Shown here piece after piece: positions 28,009 to 36,619 of a stretch of 64,000 nucleotides of DNA. The notes below the pieces were generated by a model. It made no database searches. It was not told where the DNA came from and worked only from the letters and a program-made list of their open reading frames with translations. Every line of letters starts with the position of its first letter. Position 1 is the stretch's first letter. Both the position numbers and the translations under genes were made by a program. This DNA comes from JAWWPG01 sp963820035 (GTDB taxonomy: Bacteria > Actinomycetota > Actinomycetes > Propionibacteriales > Nocardioidaceae). The stretch spans positions 372,001 to 436,000 of the forward strand of contig CAWFYK010000009.1 in the NCBI GenBank assembly GCA_963820035.1. Direction: 5' to 3'.

Positions 28009-28449
28009 TCATTCCGGATCGTCGTACGACGAGACCACGCTCACGTCCTCCTCGGTGATCTCCCCATCGACGATCCGGAAGGAGCGGAAGTCGACCGGTC
28101 CGGGGTCGTGGCCGTGCTCACGGGTGGACACCAGGACGTAGTGCGCGCCCGGTTCGGACGCCAACCGCAGGTCCGTCGGTGACGGGTACGCCTCGGTGTG
28201 CGTGTGAGAGTGGTAGATCACCACCGGTTCCTCTGCCCGGTCGTCCATCTCGCGATAGAGCCTGAACAGGTCGGGGGACGAGAACTCGTACAGCGTGTAC
28301 GGCGTCGTGGCCGCGTTGGGCATCGCCACGAAGCGGGTCGGCCGGTCGGAGTCCCGCGGTCCTGCGACGACGCCGCAGGCCTCGTCCGGGTGGTCGCGTT
28401 TCGCGTGCGCCACGATGGCGTCCCGGATCCGCTCCTCGATCACCAGCAC
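28009..28449 (-). CDS. mec: Mec-type JAMM metallopeptidase (CysO-cysteine hydrolase)
   Basis: 146 aa. The JAMM zinc motif is intact: E23 (DEACGVV) and H80-x-H82-x7-S90-x2-D93 (HSHTHTEAYPSPTD). Mec releases cysteine from the CysO-Cys adduct in the mycobacterial O-phosphoserine pathway. TAGGCT lies exactly 6 nt before GTG 28449, suggesting a leaderless mRNA starting here, just past fadB. The cysM gene follows after a short gap with no room for cysO. Confidence 0.87.
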   Translation of the reverse strand: MLVIEERIRDAIVAHAKRDHPDEACGVVAGPRDSDRPTRFVAMPNAATTPYTLYEFSSPDLFRLYREMDDRAEEPVVIYHSHTHTEAYPSPTDLRLASEPGAHYVLVSTREHGHDPGPVDFRSFRIVDGEITEEDVSVVSSYDDPE

Positions 28450-28472
28450 CGGACGAGCCTATGTCGCGGTGA

Positions 28473-30656
28473 TCAGAAGCGTTCGCCCGTCTCAACCTTC
28501 TGGACGAGCAGGTCGGGAGCGGCGAATCGCGCGCCGTTGGCCCTCTCGAGCTCGCCGGCTCTCGTCATGAAGCCGCGCGGCCCGCCGGCGTAGCCGTTGA
28601 CGTGCTGGAGCGCCCCGCCATAGAGCGCCGGAAACCCGATCCCGAAGATCGAGCCGATGTTGGCGTCGGCCGTCGATCGCAGCACACCTTCGCCCAGGCA
28701 ACGGATCGTCTCGAGCGACATGATGAAGGTGAACCTGTCCTGCAGGTCGCGAAAACCCTCCTCGGACACCGGCTGCGCGACGGGCGCGAAATGCTCCCGC
28801 AGACCCGGCCACAGCGCCTTCTCGCCCTGTGCGGGGTAGTCGTAGAAGCCCGCGCCGGCCGCCTTGCCGCGCCGGTTGAAGTCGTCGACCATGACGTCGA
28901 CGACGGCCATCCCGGGATGGTCGTAGAACGCCCCGGCCGTCTTCGCCTCGCCGGCGGCGACGGCGGCGTCGCGGATCTTGCGCGGCAGGGTAAGGGTCAC
29001 CTCGTCGATGAGCGACAGCGGCGGTGCCGGGAAGCCTGCCTGCGTCGCCGCTCGCTCGATGGTGGCCGGGTCGACCCCTTCGCCGAGCATCGCGGCCGCC
29101 TCCATCACCAGAGTCCCGAAGACCCGGGAGGTGAAGAAGCCCCGGCTGTCGTTGACGACGATCGGTGTCTTCCCGAGCTGGCGGACCACGTCGTACGCGC
29201 GGGCCAGTGCCCGGTCCGACGTCTCCTCCCCGACGATGAGCTCGACGAGCGGCATCCGCTCGACGGGTGAGAAGAAGTGCATCCCGATGAAGTCGGCCGG
29301 CCGGGTCACCCCCTTCGCCAACTGGGAGATCGGCAGGGTGGAGGTGTTGGAGCAGAGCAGTGCGTCGTCGGTGAGGACGTCATCGACCTCGCCGAGGACC
29401 CGGTGCTTGAGCCCGACGTCCTCGAACACGGCCTCGATCACGGTGTCACATCCCTCGAGGTCAGCAGGGTCAGCGACCGGGGTGATGCGCGCGAGCAGCT
29501 CGCCCTGCCGGGCGACCGTCATGGTGCCCCGTTCGACCGCCTTCGCCGTGAGCTGCTGCGCGTGGGACTTGCCCTTCTCTGCGGTGGCGACGTCGACGTC
29601 CTTGAGCACGACCTCGATGCCGGCCTTTGCGCAGGCGTAGGCGATGCCGGCACCCATCATGCCGGCGCCGAGCACGCCGACCCGGCTGGCTGTGAACGGC
29701 TCCACGCCTTCGGGACGGCCGGCACCTTTGTTGATGGCCTGCAGGTCGAAGAAGAAGGCCTGGATCATGTTCTTCGAGATCTGCCCGGTCACCAGCCGGG
29801 TGAAGTAGCGCGACTCGATCCGGCTGGCCGTCTCGAAGTCCACCTGCGACCCTTCGACCGCGGCCGACAGGATCGCGCGTGGCGCGGGATAGGGAGCCCC
29901 TTTCAGCTGCTTGCGCAGGGTGGGAACGAACGCCGGGAGCACGGCAGCGAGCTTCGGCGTCGACGGCGTTCCGCCAGGCATCCGATAACCGGAACGGTCC
30001 CAGGCCTGGGTCGCGGCCTCGGGATCGTCGCGATGGTCGAGCACCCATCCCCTTGCGCGCGGCAGCAGCTGCTCGGAGTCGTCGACGAGCTCGTCGACCA
30101 GGCCCGCCTGCAGCGCGGCGGCCGGCTTGCGGCGCTGGCCCTGGAGCAGCACGTTCATCAGAGCGTCGGCGAGGCCGAACATCCGCACGGTCCGGGTGAC
30201 TCCGCCAGCCCCGGGCAGCAGACCCAGGGTGACTTCCGGGAAGCCGAACTCGCTCTTCCCGTCGTCCAGGGCGACCCGGTGGTGGCAGGCGAGCGCGATC
30301 TCGAGCCCCGCCCCGAGTGCCGAGCCGTTGAGCGCCGCGACGACCGGGACGCCCAGCGTCTCGAGCCGGCGCAGCGCGGCCTTGATCCGCTCGACCTCGG
30401 CGAACATCGCCGGTGCATCATCTCGGGTTGCCCGGACCATCGTCGTCAGGTCGCCGCCAGCGAAGAACGTGCGCTTGGCCGAGGTCACGACGACACCGGC
30501 GAGCTCCTCGCAGTCCCGGGACAACCGCTCGACCACCTCGATGAGCGACGCGACGAACCGGGCGTTCATTGTGTTGGCACGCGCGCCGGGGTCGTCGAGG
30601 GTGAGGACTGCGACACCATCGTCGTCGACGTCGTAGCGGATGGTGCTCTCACTCAT
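28473..30656 (-). CDS. fadB: Trifunctional fatty-acid oxidation alpha subunit (enoyl-CoA hydratase / 3-hydroxyacyl-CoA dehydrogenase)
   Basis: 727 aa: enoyl-CoA hydratase domain (about residues 1-190; GGDLTTMV and NGSALGAGLEIALACHHRV), then the NAD-binding domain (VGVLGAGMMGAGIAY, near residue 320) and C-terminal hydroxyacyl-CoA dehydrogenase domains (SNTSTLPISQLA, GMHFFSPVERMPLVE). It catalyses the second and third steps of beta-oxidation. ATG 30656 has AGGACAGG upstream; the longer frame to 30722 overlaps fadA. It follows fadA by 62 bp and should work with it as an alpha2-beta2 complex. Confidence 0.92.
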   Translation of the reverse strand: MSESTIRYDVDDDGVAVLTLDDPGARANTMNARFVASLIEVVERLSRDCEELAGVVVTSAKRTFFAGGDLTTMVRATRDDAPAMFAEVERIKAALRRLETLGVPVVAALNGSALGAGLEIALACHHRVALDDGKSEFGFPEVTLGLLPGAGGVTRTVRMFGLADALMNVLLQGQRRKPAAALQAGLVDELVDDSEQLLPRARGWVLDHRDDPEAATQAWDRSGYRMPGGTPSTPKLAAVLPAFVPTLRKQLKGAPYPAPRAILSAAVEGSQVDFETASRIESRYFTRLVTGQISKNMIQAFFFDLQAINKGAGRPEGVEPFTASRVGVLGAGMMGAGIAYACAKAGIEVVLKDVDVATAEKGKSHAQQLTAKAVERGTMTVARQGELLARITPVADPADLEGCDTVIEAVFEDVGLKHRVLGEVDDVLTDDALLCSNTSTLPISQLAKGVTRPADFIGMHFFSPVERMPLVELIVGEETSDRALARAYDVVRQLGKTPIVVNDSRGFFTSRVFGTLVMEAAAMLGEGVDPATIERAATQAGFPAPPLSLIDEVTLTLPRKIRDAAVAAGEAKTAGAFYDHPGMAVVDVMVDDFNRRGKAAGAGFYDYPAQGEKALWPGLREHFAPVAQPVSEEGFRDLQDRFTFIMSLETIRCLGEGVLRSTADANIGSIFGIGFPALYGGALQHVNGYAGGPRGFMTRAGELERANGARFAAPDLLVQKVETGERF

Positions 30657-30718
30657 GACCTGTCCTGTCTGCCGTGCTTCTCGTGTGCTCTCGTGAATCG
30701 GGTGCTCACGCGAGGTCG

Positions 30719-31933
30719 TCACAGTCGCTCGATGATCGTCGCAACGCCCATGCCGCCTCCGACGCAGAGCGTCGCGAGGCCGTAGCGGAGCTCCCGCCGC
30801 TCGAGCTCGTCGAGCAGGGTGCCGATCAGCATCGCGCCGGTCGCACCGAGCGGATGCCCCATCGCGATCGCTCCGCCGTTGACGTTGACCTTGTCGTGCG
30901 GGAGATCGAGGTCGGACATGAAGCGCAGGACGACGGCCGCGAACGCCTCGTTCATCTCGAACAAGTCGATGTCGTCGACGGTGAGGTCGGCCTTGGCCAG
31001 TGCCTTGCGAGCCGCCGGTGCGGGGCCGGTCAGCATGATGAGCGGGTCGGCGCCGCTGACGGCGGCGGACACGACCCGGGCTCGGGGGGTGATCCCGGAG
31101 TCCTGTCCGACCCGTTCACTGCCCACGACGACGAGGGCGGCACCGTCGACGATGCCCGAAGAGTTGCCCGCGTGGTGCACGTGGTCGATGCGCTCCACCC
31201 AGTGGTACTTCTCCAGCGCCACGCTGTCGAAGCCGGCGTGGCGGCCGAGGTCGGCGAAGCTGGGCTTGAGCTTGGCCAGCGTCTCGACCGTCGTCTCCGG
31301 CCGGATGAGCTCCTCGTGGTCGAGGATCGGCAGCCCGAGGTCGTCGGTCACGGGAATCACGGACCGCGCGAAGTAGCCGTTGGCCTGCGCCTTGGCCGCC
31401 CGAGCGTGTGACGTGGCTGCGAAGCCGTCGACGTCGGCCCGCGACCAGCCGCCGATCGTGGCGATCAGGTCGGCGCCGATTCCCTGCGGCACGAAGTTGG
31501 TGCGGAACGCCGTGTCGGGGTCCATCGCCCAGGCGCCACCGTCGGAGGCCATCGGTACCCGGCTCATCGACTCGACCCCGCCGGCCAGGATGAGGTCCTC
31601 CCAGCCGGACCTGATGCGCTGGGCCGCTTGGTTGACCGCCTCCAGCCCGCTCGAGCAGAACCGGTTGAGCTGGACGCCGCCCGTGGTGTCGGCCAGGCCG
31701 GCCGCGATCGCGGAGACTTTGGCGATGTCGCTACCTTGGTCTCCGATCGGGGTCACAACCCCAAGCACCACGTCCTCGATCTGGGCAGCGTCCAGAGCCG
31801 GGTTGCGCCGGCGTACCTCGTCGATCAACCCGACCATGAGACTCACCGGCTTCACCTCGTGGAGCGCGCCGCTGGGCTTGCCTCGGCCGCGTGGTGTCCG
31901 GACCGTGTCGTAGAGAAATGCCTGGTTGACCAC
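30719..31933 (-). CDS. fadA: Acetyl-CoA C-acyltransferase (thiolase)
   Basis: 404-aa thiolase. Nucleophile C93 lies in NRFCSSGLEAV, the general-base His in GGAIAMGHPLGATGA, and the second Cys in ATLCVGGGMG. It performs the thiolytic step of beta-oxidation with the product of the downstream fadB. GTG 31933 has GGAGG about 9 bp upstream. A GTTACT-CNNC-AGTA operator-like element lies 25 bp before the start, shared in form with the caiB/hydrolase promoter region. Confidence 0.93.
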   Translation of the reverse strand: MVNQAFLYDTVRTPRGRGKPSGALHEVKPVSLMVGLIDEVRRRNPALDAAQIEDVVLGVVTPIGDQGSDIAKVSAIAAGLADTTGGVQLNRFCSSGLEAVNQAAQRIRSGWEDLILAGGVESMSRVPMASDGGAWAMDPDTAFRTNFVPQGIGADLIATIGGWSRADVDGFAATSHARAAKAQANGYFARSVIPVTDDLGLPILDHEELIRPETTVETLAKLKPSFADLGRHAGFDSVALEKYHWVERIDHVHHAGNSSGIVDGAALVVVGSERVGQDSGITPRARVVSAAVSGADPLIMLTGPAPAARKALAKADLTVDDIDLFEMNEAFAAVVLRFMSDLDLPHDKVNVNGGAIAMGHPLGATGAMLIGTLLDELERRELRYGLATLCVGGGMGVATIIERL

Positions 31934-31952
31934 CGGGATCGCCTCCGCAGAA

Positions 31953-31977
31953 ACCTAAGTTACTCATCAGTATAGGT
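31953..31977. promoter_or_regulatory. Putative operator in the fadA / lipoprotein divergent region
   Basis: Contains GTTACT-CATC-AGTA (31959-31972) within a longer near-palindrome from ACCTAA to TAGGT. On the minus strand TATACT (31974-31969) could be the fadA -10. The same GTTACT-CNNC-AGTA arrangement occurs at 35467-35480. A TetR-type fatty-acid regulator is a guess. Confidence 0.5.
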
Positions 31978-32067
31978 ATCGAAAGACTGACGGTCTCCTC
32001 TTGGCATGAGACATTGGGAGATCCGTCAGCCGGCGCGATGCCGGCTGTAGAGGAAAACGAGGGACGC

Positions 32068-32571
32068 ATGAAGAAGATCCTGGGGGCGGCCGCGGCTGCC
32101 TTGCTCACCGTGACGGTGCTCGCCGGCTGCGGTGGAGGCAGCGACAGCAGCAACGCCGGCTCGACCGGCTCCAGTGGCTCCGGCAACTACTGCGACGACA
32201 TCAAGTCCACCGCCGCGTCCCTCAAAGCACTCAACGGCAACGTCTTCGCCCGTGACAAGTTCTCGCAGCTCAACGCCGCCGTCCACAGCATCGCCTCCGA
32301 GGCGCCCAGCGACATCCAGAGCTCCTGGACGCTAATCGCGTCCGAGTTCGACGCGCTCCAGAAGACCATCACAGACGCCGGCCTCTCGATGAGCGATCTC
32401 GCCAAGATGTCGAGCGGGCAGATGCCGGCGGGCTTCGATGCGTCGAAGCTGAAGGATCTCACCACCCAGCTGAACAAGTTCGACACGTCAGGCGTCACCG
32501 CGGCGTCGAAGAAGATCTCGGCTCAGGTCAAGAGCGACTGCGGCATCGACATCAACTCCGCGTCGAGCTGA
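32068..32571 (+). CDS. Secreted lipoprotein of unknown function, copy 1
   Basis: 167 aa. Signal peptide MKKILG... ends in lipobox LAGC (lipidated Cys near residue 21), followed by a Gly/Ser linker and a helical domain that begins YCDDIKSTAASL and ends with a second Cys in KSDCGIDI. The two mature cysteines are conserved in the paralogue just downstream, so a disulfide is likely. ATG 32068 follows GAGGGA. Divergent from fadA. I do not recognise a characterised family. Confidence 0.8.
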   Translation: MKKILGAAAAALLTVTVLAGCGGGSDSSNAGSTGSSGSGNYCDDIKSTAASLKALNGNVFARDKFSQLNAAVHSIASEAPSDIQSSWTLIASEFDALQKTITDAGLSMSDLAKMSSGQMPAGFDASKLKDLTTQLNKFDTSGVTAASKKISAQVKSDCGIDINSASS

Positions 32572-32602
32572 GCCGCTCGACCGACCGAGGCACCGAGGAC
32601 GC

Positions 32603-33067
32603 ATGAGAACGATCGTGGGGACCGCCGCGGCCGCCGTCTTGAGCCTTTCGGCGCTCTCCGCCTGTGGCGGCGGGGACGGCACGAGCAGGTCGAGCGGCGG
32701 CTACTGCGACGACGTCAGGTCGGTGAGTGCGTCACTCACCGCGCTGACCGAGAACTCGATCAGCCAGCAGGACTTCGAGAAGCTTCTGGACACCCTGCGC
32801 GCGATCCGGGACGAGGCCCCGAGCGGGGTCAAGGATGACTGGGCGGCGCTCTCCGCGGCGGCGGACTCCTTCCGGACTGCGCTCGACAAGGCCGGGATGG
32901 ACATGACCGATCTGCAGAGCATGCAGCACGGGAACATGGCGTCGGGCCGGGCCATGGACACGGTCATGTCGGCGGCCGGCGCCTTGAGCTCCCTGCGCGT
33001 CGCCAACGCCCGAGCGGCGATCGCGACCCAGGCCAAGAAGGCGTGCGACGTCGACCTGAGCACCTGA
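32603..33067 (+). CDS. Secreted lipoprotein of unknown function, copy 2
   Basis: 154 aa, clear paralogue of the preceding gene: lipobox LSAC, Gly/Ser linker, YCDDVRSVSASL at the start of the mature domain and KKACDVDL at the end. Spacing between the genes is 31 bp, and GAGGAC lies before ATG 32603. The pair looks like a recent tandem duplication that has diverged strongly. Predicted mostly helical, outer face of the membrane. Function unknown. Confidence 0.8.
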   Translation: MRTIVGTAAAAVLSLSALSACGGGDGTSRSSGGYCDDVRSVSASLTALTENSISQQDFEKLLDTLRAIRDEAPSGVKDDWAALSAAADSFRTALDKAGMDMTDLQSMQHGNMASGRAMDTVMSAAGALSSLRVANARAAIATQAKKACDVDLST

Positions 33068-33088
33068 TGGACGTGGGCGAAGCCTCGG

Positions 33089-34231
33089 TCAGAGATCGAG
33101 GCTACGTCCCACGATCTCCTTCATGATCTCCGTGGTCCCGCCGTAGATCGTCTGCACCCGGGTGTCCAGGAACGCTTGGGAGATGGGGTACTCACTCATA
33201 TAGCCGTAGCCCCCGAAGAGCTGCAGGCACGAGTCGACGACCTTCTTCTGCAACTCGGTGGTCCACCACTTGGCCTTGGCGGCCTCGACGGCGCTGAGCC
33301 CGCCTTCGACGTGCTCGGCGATGCAGCGGTCGACGTAGACGCGGGCGATGTCGGACTCGGTCACGAGCTCGGCCAGCGTGAAGCGGGTGGCCTGGAAATG
33401 ACCGATCGGACGCCCGAAGGCGGTCCGTTCGCGACAGTAGGCGATCGTCATCTGAAGGATCCGCTCACAGGCGGCCGCTGCCCCGACGGCGATGCACAAC
33501 CTCTCCTGAGGCAGGTTCTCCATCAGGTAGCGGAAGCCCTGGCCCTCCTCGCCGAGCAGGTTGTCGACGGGCACCCGGACGTCGTCGAAGAACAGCTCTG
33601 CCGTGTCCTGGGCGTGCCGCCCGATCTTGTCGAGGTTGCGCCCGCGCTCGAACCCGGCCATGCCGCGCTCGACGGCCAGCAGCGAGATCCCTCGGTGCGC
33701 CGCGGTGGAGTCCGTCTTGGCCACCACGATCACCAGGTCGGACAGGATGCCATTGGTGATGAACGTCTTCTGGCCGTTGAGGACGTAGCAGTCGCCGTCT
33801 CGCCGAGCCGTGGTGCGGATGCCCTGGAGATCGGAGCCGGCCGCCGGCTCCGACATCGCGATCGCCGTGATCAGGCTCCCGTCGCAGAAGCCCGGCAGCC
33901 AGCGTGACTTCTGATCCGGCGTGGTCAAGGTCAGCAGGTAGGGGCTCACGATGTCGTTGTGCAACGCGAAACCGGGCCCACTCGCACCGATCCGTGAGAG
34001 CTCCTCGTCCATCACGCAGTTGAACCGGAAGTCGTCGGCGCCGACCCCGCCGTACTCCTCGGGCATCATGAACCCAAGCAGGCCGACCTCTCCCGCCTTC
34101 AGCCACAGCTCCCGCGGGACGATCCCGGCCTTCTCCCACTCCGGATGGTGCGGCTCGATCTCCTTGTCGCAGAAGGCTCGGCAGGTCTGCCGGAAGGCGT
34201 CGTGGTCTGGCTCATAGATGGTTCTTCTCAT
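33089..34231 (-). CDS. Acyl-CoA dehydrogenase (long-chain/isovaleryl type)
   Basis: 380-aa flavoprotein, first step of beta-oxidation or amino-acid catabolism. FAD/substrate loops AIAMSEPAAGSDL and NGQKTFITNG are present. The C-terminal position normally holding a catalytic glutamate reads TIYGGTTEIMKE, while a glutamate (E256, in ACERILQM) occupies the helix-G position used by long-chain and isovaleryl dehydrogenases. GAGGAGCGGGA precedes ATG 34231, which overlaps the CoA-transferase stop (ATGA), so the two are translated together. Confidence 0.91.
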   Translation of the reverse strand: MRRTIYEPDHDAFRQTCRAFCDKEIEPHHPEWEKAGIVPRELWLKAGEVGLLGFMMPEEYGGVGADDFRFNCVMDEELSRIGASGPGFALHNDIVSPYLLTLTTPDQKSRWLPGFCDGSLITAIAMSEPAAGSDLQGIRTTARRDGDCYVLNGQKTFITNGILSDLVIVVAKTDSTAAHRGISLLAVERGMAGFERGRNLDKIGRHAQDTAELFFDDVRVPVDNLLGEEGQGFRYLMENLPQERLCIAVGAAAACERILQMTIAYCRERTAFGRPIGHFQATRFTLAELVTESDIARVYVDRCIAEHVEGGLSAVEAAKAKWWTTELQKKVVDSCLQLFGGYGYMSEYPISQAFLDTRVQTIYGGTTEIMKEIVGRSLDL

Positions 34232-35397
34232 TCCCGCTCCTCATCACGGTCGTCGTCGGGCGCTGTCTGTACGACGGCTCCAGCCGCCAAGAGGGCGTCG
34301 ACGCCCTCGATACCCCAACGCTGCAACGTCTCCCGGGTGTCTGCGCCGGGTCGTCGCGGTGTCGAGCCCAGCTCCGTGGGGGTCCGGGAGAATCGCGGTG
34401 CCGGGGCGGCGAGCGGCCCCGAGCCGTGGTCGATCACCGTCCCCCGAGCCGCCAGCTGCGGGTGGCCGGCGGCCTCGGTGAGACCCAGTACCGGCGCGAC
34501 GCAGGCGTCACTTCCGGCGAAGACATCGGTCCACTGTTGTCGGGTCCGCGACCTGACCTGCCTGGCGATCGCGGCCCGGAGGGCGGGCCACTGCGCGGGG
34601 TCGGCCCGGTCGGGCAGCGGCTCGGGGGCGTCCAACCGCGCCTCGAACTCGGCATAGAACCGGTCTTCGAGAGCCCCGACGGCGAGGTGCCGGCCATCGC
34701 TCGTCTCGTAGACCCCGTAGTACGGCGCCCCGCCGTCGAGGACGTTGACCTGCCGCTCGTCTCGCCACATCCCGGCTTCCAGCAGGCCGAGCACCGACGT
34801 CGCCAAGTGAGCGGCGCCGTCGACGATCGCGGCGTCGACCACCTGGCCATGACCGGTCTGCCTCGCGTCGTGGAGTGCGGCCAGCACACCGACGAGGAGA
34901 TAGAGCGCACCCCCACCGAAGTCGCCGACGACATTCAGCGGGACGGCCGGCGCCTCCGGTGGGCCGATCGCGTGGAGCACCCCCGTCACGGCCAGGTAGG
35001 TCACGTCGTGGCCGGCTGTGCCGGCCAGTGGGCCATCCTGGCCCCAGCCGGTCATCCGGCCGTAGACGAGTGCGGGACGGCGCGCGAGCAGCATCTCAGG
35101 TCCGAGCCCGAGTCGCTCCGCCACGCCGGGTCGGTAACCCTCCACGAACACGTCGGCCTTGTCGACGAGCGCGAGTACGGTCTCGAGTCCGCCGGGCATC
35201 TTGAGATCCACCAGAACGCTCGGCCGTCCACGGTTGAGCGGGTTGCGCTCCGGAGCCGGTCCGATGAGGTCGGCGTCCGGCCGGTCGACCTTCACCACGT
35301 CAGCCCCGAGCTCCGCGAGCATCATGCAGGCGAACGGCGCCGGCCCCATCCCCGCCAGCTCGACGACCCGAAGACCCGCGAGCGGCCCACCCGACAT
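34228..35397 (-). CDS. Type III CoA-transferase (CaiB/BaiF family)
   Basis: 389 aa. N terminus GLRVVELAGMGPAPFACMMLAELGADVVKVDRP is the family signature; the predicted catalytic Asp is in VVDAAIVDGAAH, as in alpha-methylacyl-CoA racemase and formyl-CoA transferase. Active-site specificity (racemase versus transferase) is not readable; the linked acyl-CoA dehydrogenase favours a role with branched or sterol-side-chain acyl-CoAs. GGAGGTGA lies 8 bp before ATG 35397. Confidence 0.88.
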   Translation of the reverse strand: MSGGPLAGLRVVELAGMGPAPFACMMLAELGADVVKVDRPDADLIGPAPERNPLNRGRPSVLVDLKMPGGLETVLALVDKADVFVEGYRPGVAERLGLGPEMLLARRPALVYGRMTGWGQDGPLAGTAGHDVTYLAVTGVLHAIGPPEAPAVPLNVVGDFGGGALYLLVGVLAALHDARQTGHGQVVDAAIVDGAAHLATSVLGLLEAGMWRDERQVNVLDGGAPYYGVYETSDGRHLAVGALEDRFYAEFEARLDAPEPLPDRADPAQWPALRAAIARQVRSRTRQQWTDVFAGSDACVAPVLGLTEAAGHPQLAARGTVIDHGSGPLAAPAPRFSRTPTELGSTPRRPGADTRETLQRWGIEGVDALLAAGAVVQTAPDDDRDEERE

Positions 35398-35466
35398 CGG
35401 TCGCTCACCTCCGGTCTCTCGCCCGCCACCGACCGGCGTCCGGTCGTCCGCGAGTCCGGCCCCGAT

Positions 35467-35480
35467 GTTACTCTGCAGTA
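35467..35480. promoter_or_regulatory. Putative operator between caiB-like gene and hydrolase
   Basis: GTTACT-CTGC-AGTA; the inner TACT/AGTA arms are inverted repeats. It has the same architecture as the element before fadA (31959-31972), so one regulator may control both lipid-catabolism units. Confidence 0.5.
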
Positions 35481-35507
35481 GCGTCGATTTCGCGTTCCGA
35501 GGGATCC

Positions 35508-36320
35508 ATGACCACTGCTGCGGGCATCAGCTACACCCGGCAGGGCGCGGGCGAGCCCCTCGTCCTCATCCACGGCGTCGGCCACCGCCGACAGGCCTGG
35601 ACCGCTGTCCTCGAGCCGCTGGCGGCCAACTACGACGTGATCGCCATCGACCTGCCGGGCTTCGGTGAGTCCGACCCGCTGCCGCCCGGGACGCCGTACG
35701 CCATGGAGCCGATGCTGGTGCGGATCCGCACGTTCATGGCCGAGCTGGGGCTGGTGCTGCCCCAGGTGGCCGGCAACTCCCTCGGCGGAGCCATCGGTCT
35801 GGAGCTGGCCGACCGTGACCTGCTGCGCTCGGTCACCGCGCTGTCTCCAGCGGGGTTCTGGACGCCGCGACAGCGCAGCTATGCGATCGCCGTGCTCCGG
35901 ATGCACCATCGCGTGATCGGCACCTCGCTGCCCACCCTGAAGCGGATCTCCATGAACCCCCGCCTTCGGGCGCAGGCGGGCCGCTTCATCTACGCGCACC
36001 CCGAACGGATCGCACCCGACGTCTTCCTCGCCGACGCGCTAGCGATGCGCGACTCGGTCGGTCTCGAGCCGACCCTCGAGGCCGGCCGCAGCTATGTCTG
36101 CCGCTCCCGGCCGACCGTCCCGACGACGGTTGCCTGGGGGACACGCGACCACATCCTCGGTTTCAGCCAGTCGCGCATCGCGCGAACGCGCCTTCCCGAC
36201 GCCCGTTTCGTCGCGCTCGTCGGCTGCGGCCACGTGCCGATGTACGACGACCCCGCGGCCGTCGTACGCGTCATCGTCGAGACCGCCCAGCGTGCGACCC
36301 CGTCGGCCCCGCGCGCCTAG
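35508..36320 (+). CDS. Alpha/beta-hydrolase
   Basis: 270 aa. Oxyanion-hole motif LIHGVGHRR, nucleophile S91 in GNSLGGA, acid Asp in WGTRDHIL and His in GCGHVPMYDDP complete the triad. No lid specific to a known subfamily is evident; esterase, lipase-like or C-C hydrolase activity are all possible. Divergent from the CoA-transferase gene, sharing the GTTACT element, so a lipid-related substrate is likely. GAGGGA precedes the ATG. Confidence 0.85.
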   Translation: MTTAAGISYTRQGAGEPLVLIHGVGHRRQAWTAVLEPLAANYDVIAIDLPGFGESDPLPPGTPYAMEPMLVRIRTFMAELGLVLPQVAGNSLGGAIGLELADRDLLRSVTALSPAGFWTPRQRSYAIAVLRMHHRVIGTSLPTLKRISMNPRLRAQAGRFIYAHPERIAPDVFLADALAMRDSVGLEPTLEAGRSYVCRSRPTVPTTVAWGTRDHILGFSQSRIARTRLPDARFVALVGCGHVPMYDDPAAVVRVIVETAQRATPSAPRA

Positions 36321-36335
36321 CCCATCCCCGCCCCG

Positions 36336-36445
36336 ACCATCCGAGAGTTTCGGCACCACCATCCGAGAGTTTCGGCACCACCATCCGAGAGTTTCGGCAC
36401 CACCATCCGAGAGTTTCGGCACCACCATCCGAGACTTCCGGCACG
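36336..36445. repeat. 22-bp tandem repeat array A
   Basis: Four identical 22-bp units from 36336 to 36423 with core CCATCCGAGAGTTTCGGCAC, plus a fifth degenerate unit (36424-36445). The core CCGAGAGTTTCGG is a partial palindrome. It lies between convergent genes; no spacers, so not a CRISPR. Confidence 0.92.
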
Positions 36446-36530
36446 GGGCACCCGTGGGGGCCAAAGTGGAACGTTCCGGGGCTCAGACCGCGTTCTGAGC
36501 CCCGGAACGTTCCACTCTGTGTCCCGTGCC
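36440..36530. repeat. Perfect 23-bp inverted repeat inside a larger nested hairpin
   Basis: Arms at 36465-36487 and 36494-36516 are exact reverse complements (23 bp, outer half AGTGGAACGTTCC, inner half GGGGCTCAGA), loop CCGCGT. An outer pair GGCACGGG (36440-36447) / CCCGTGCC (36523-36530) extends the structure. It directly follows repeat array A and sits between convergent genes, so it could also end transcription from both sides. Confidence 0.92.
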
Positions 36531-36619
36531 GACGCGAGATCGCACCCGAGGGAGCGAGGGGAGTATCGCCTGTCATCACTGCTGTTTGAAACGTGACCCA
36601 GAAGCAGACCGCACCAGGA

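Noticed and set aside
36336..36445. Repeat array as a CRISPR
   Set aside because: Units are directly adjacent with no spacers, and there are no cas genes. The same applies to arrays B, C and D.
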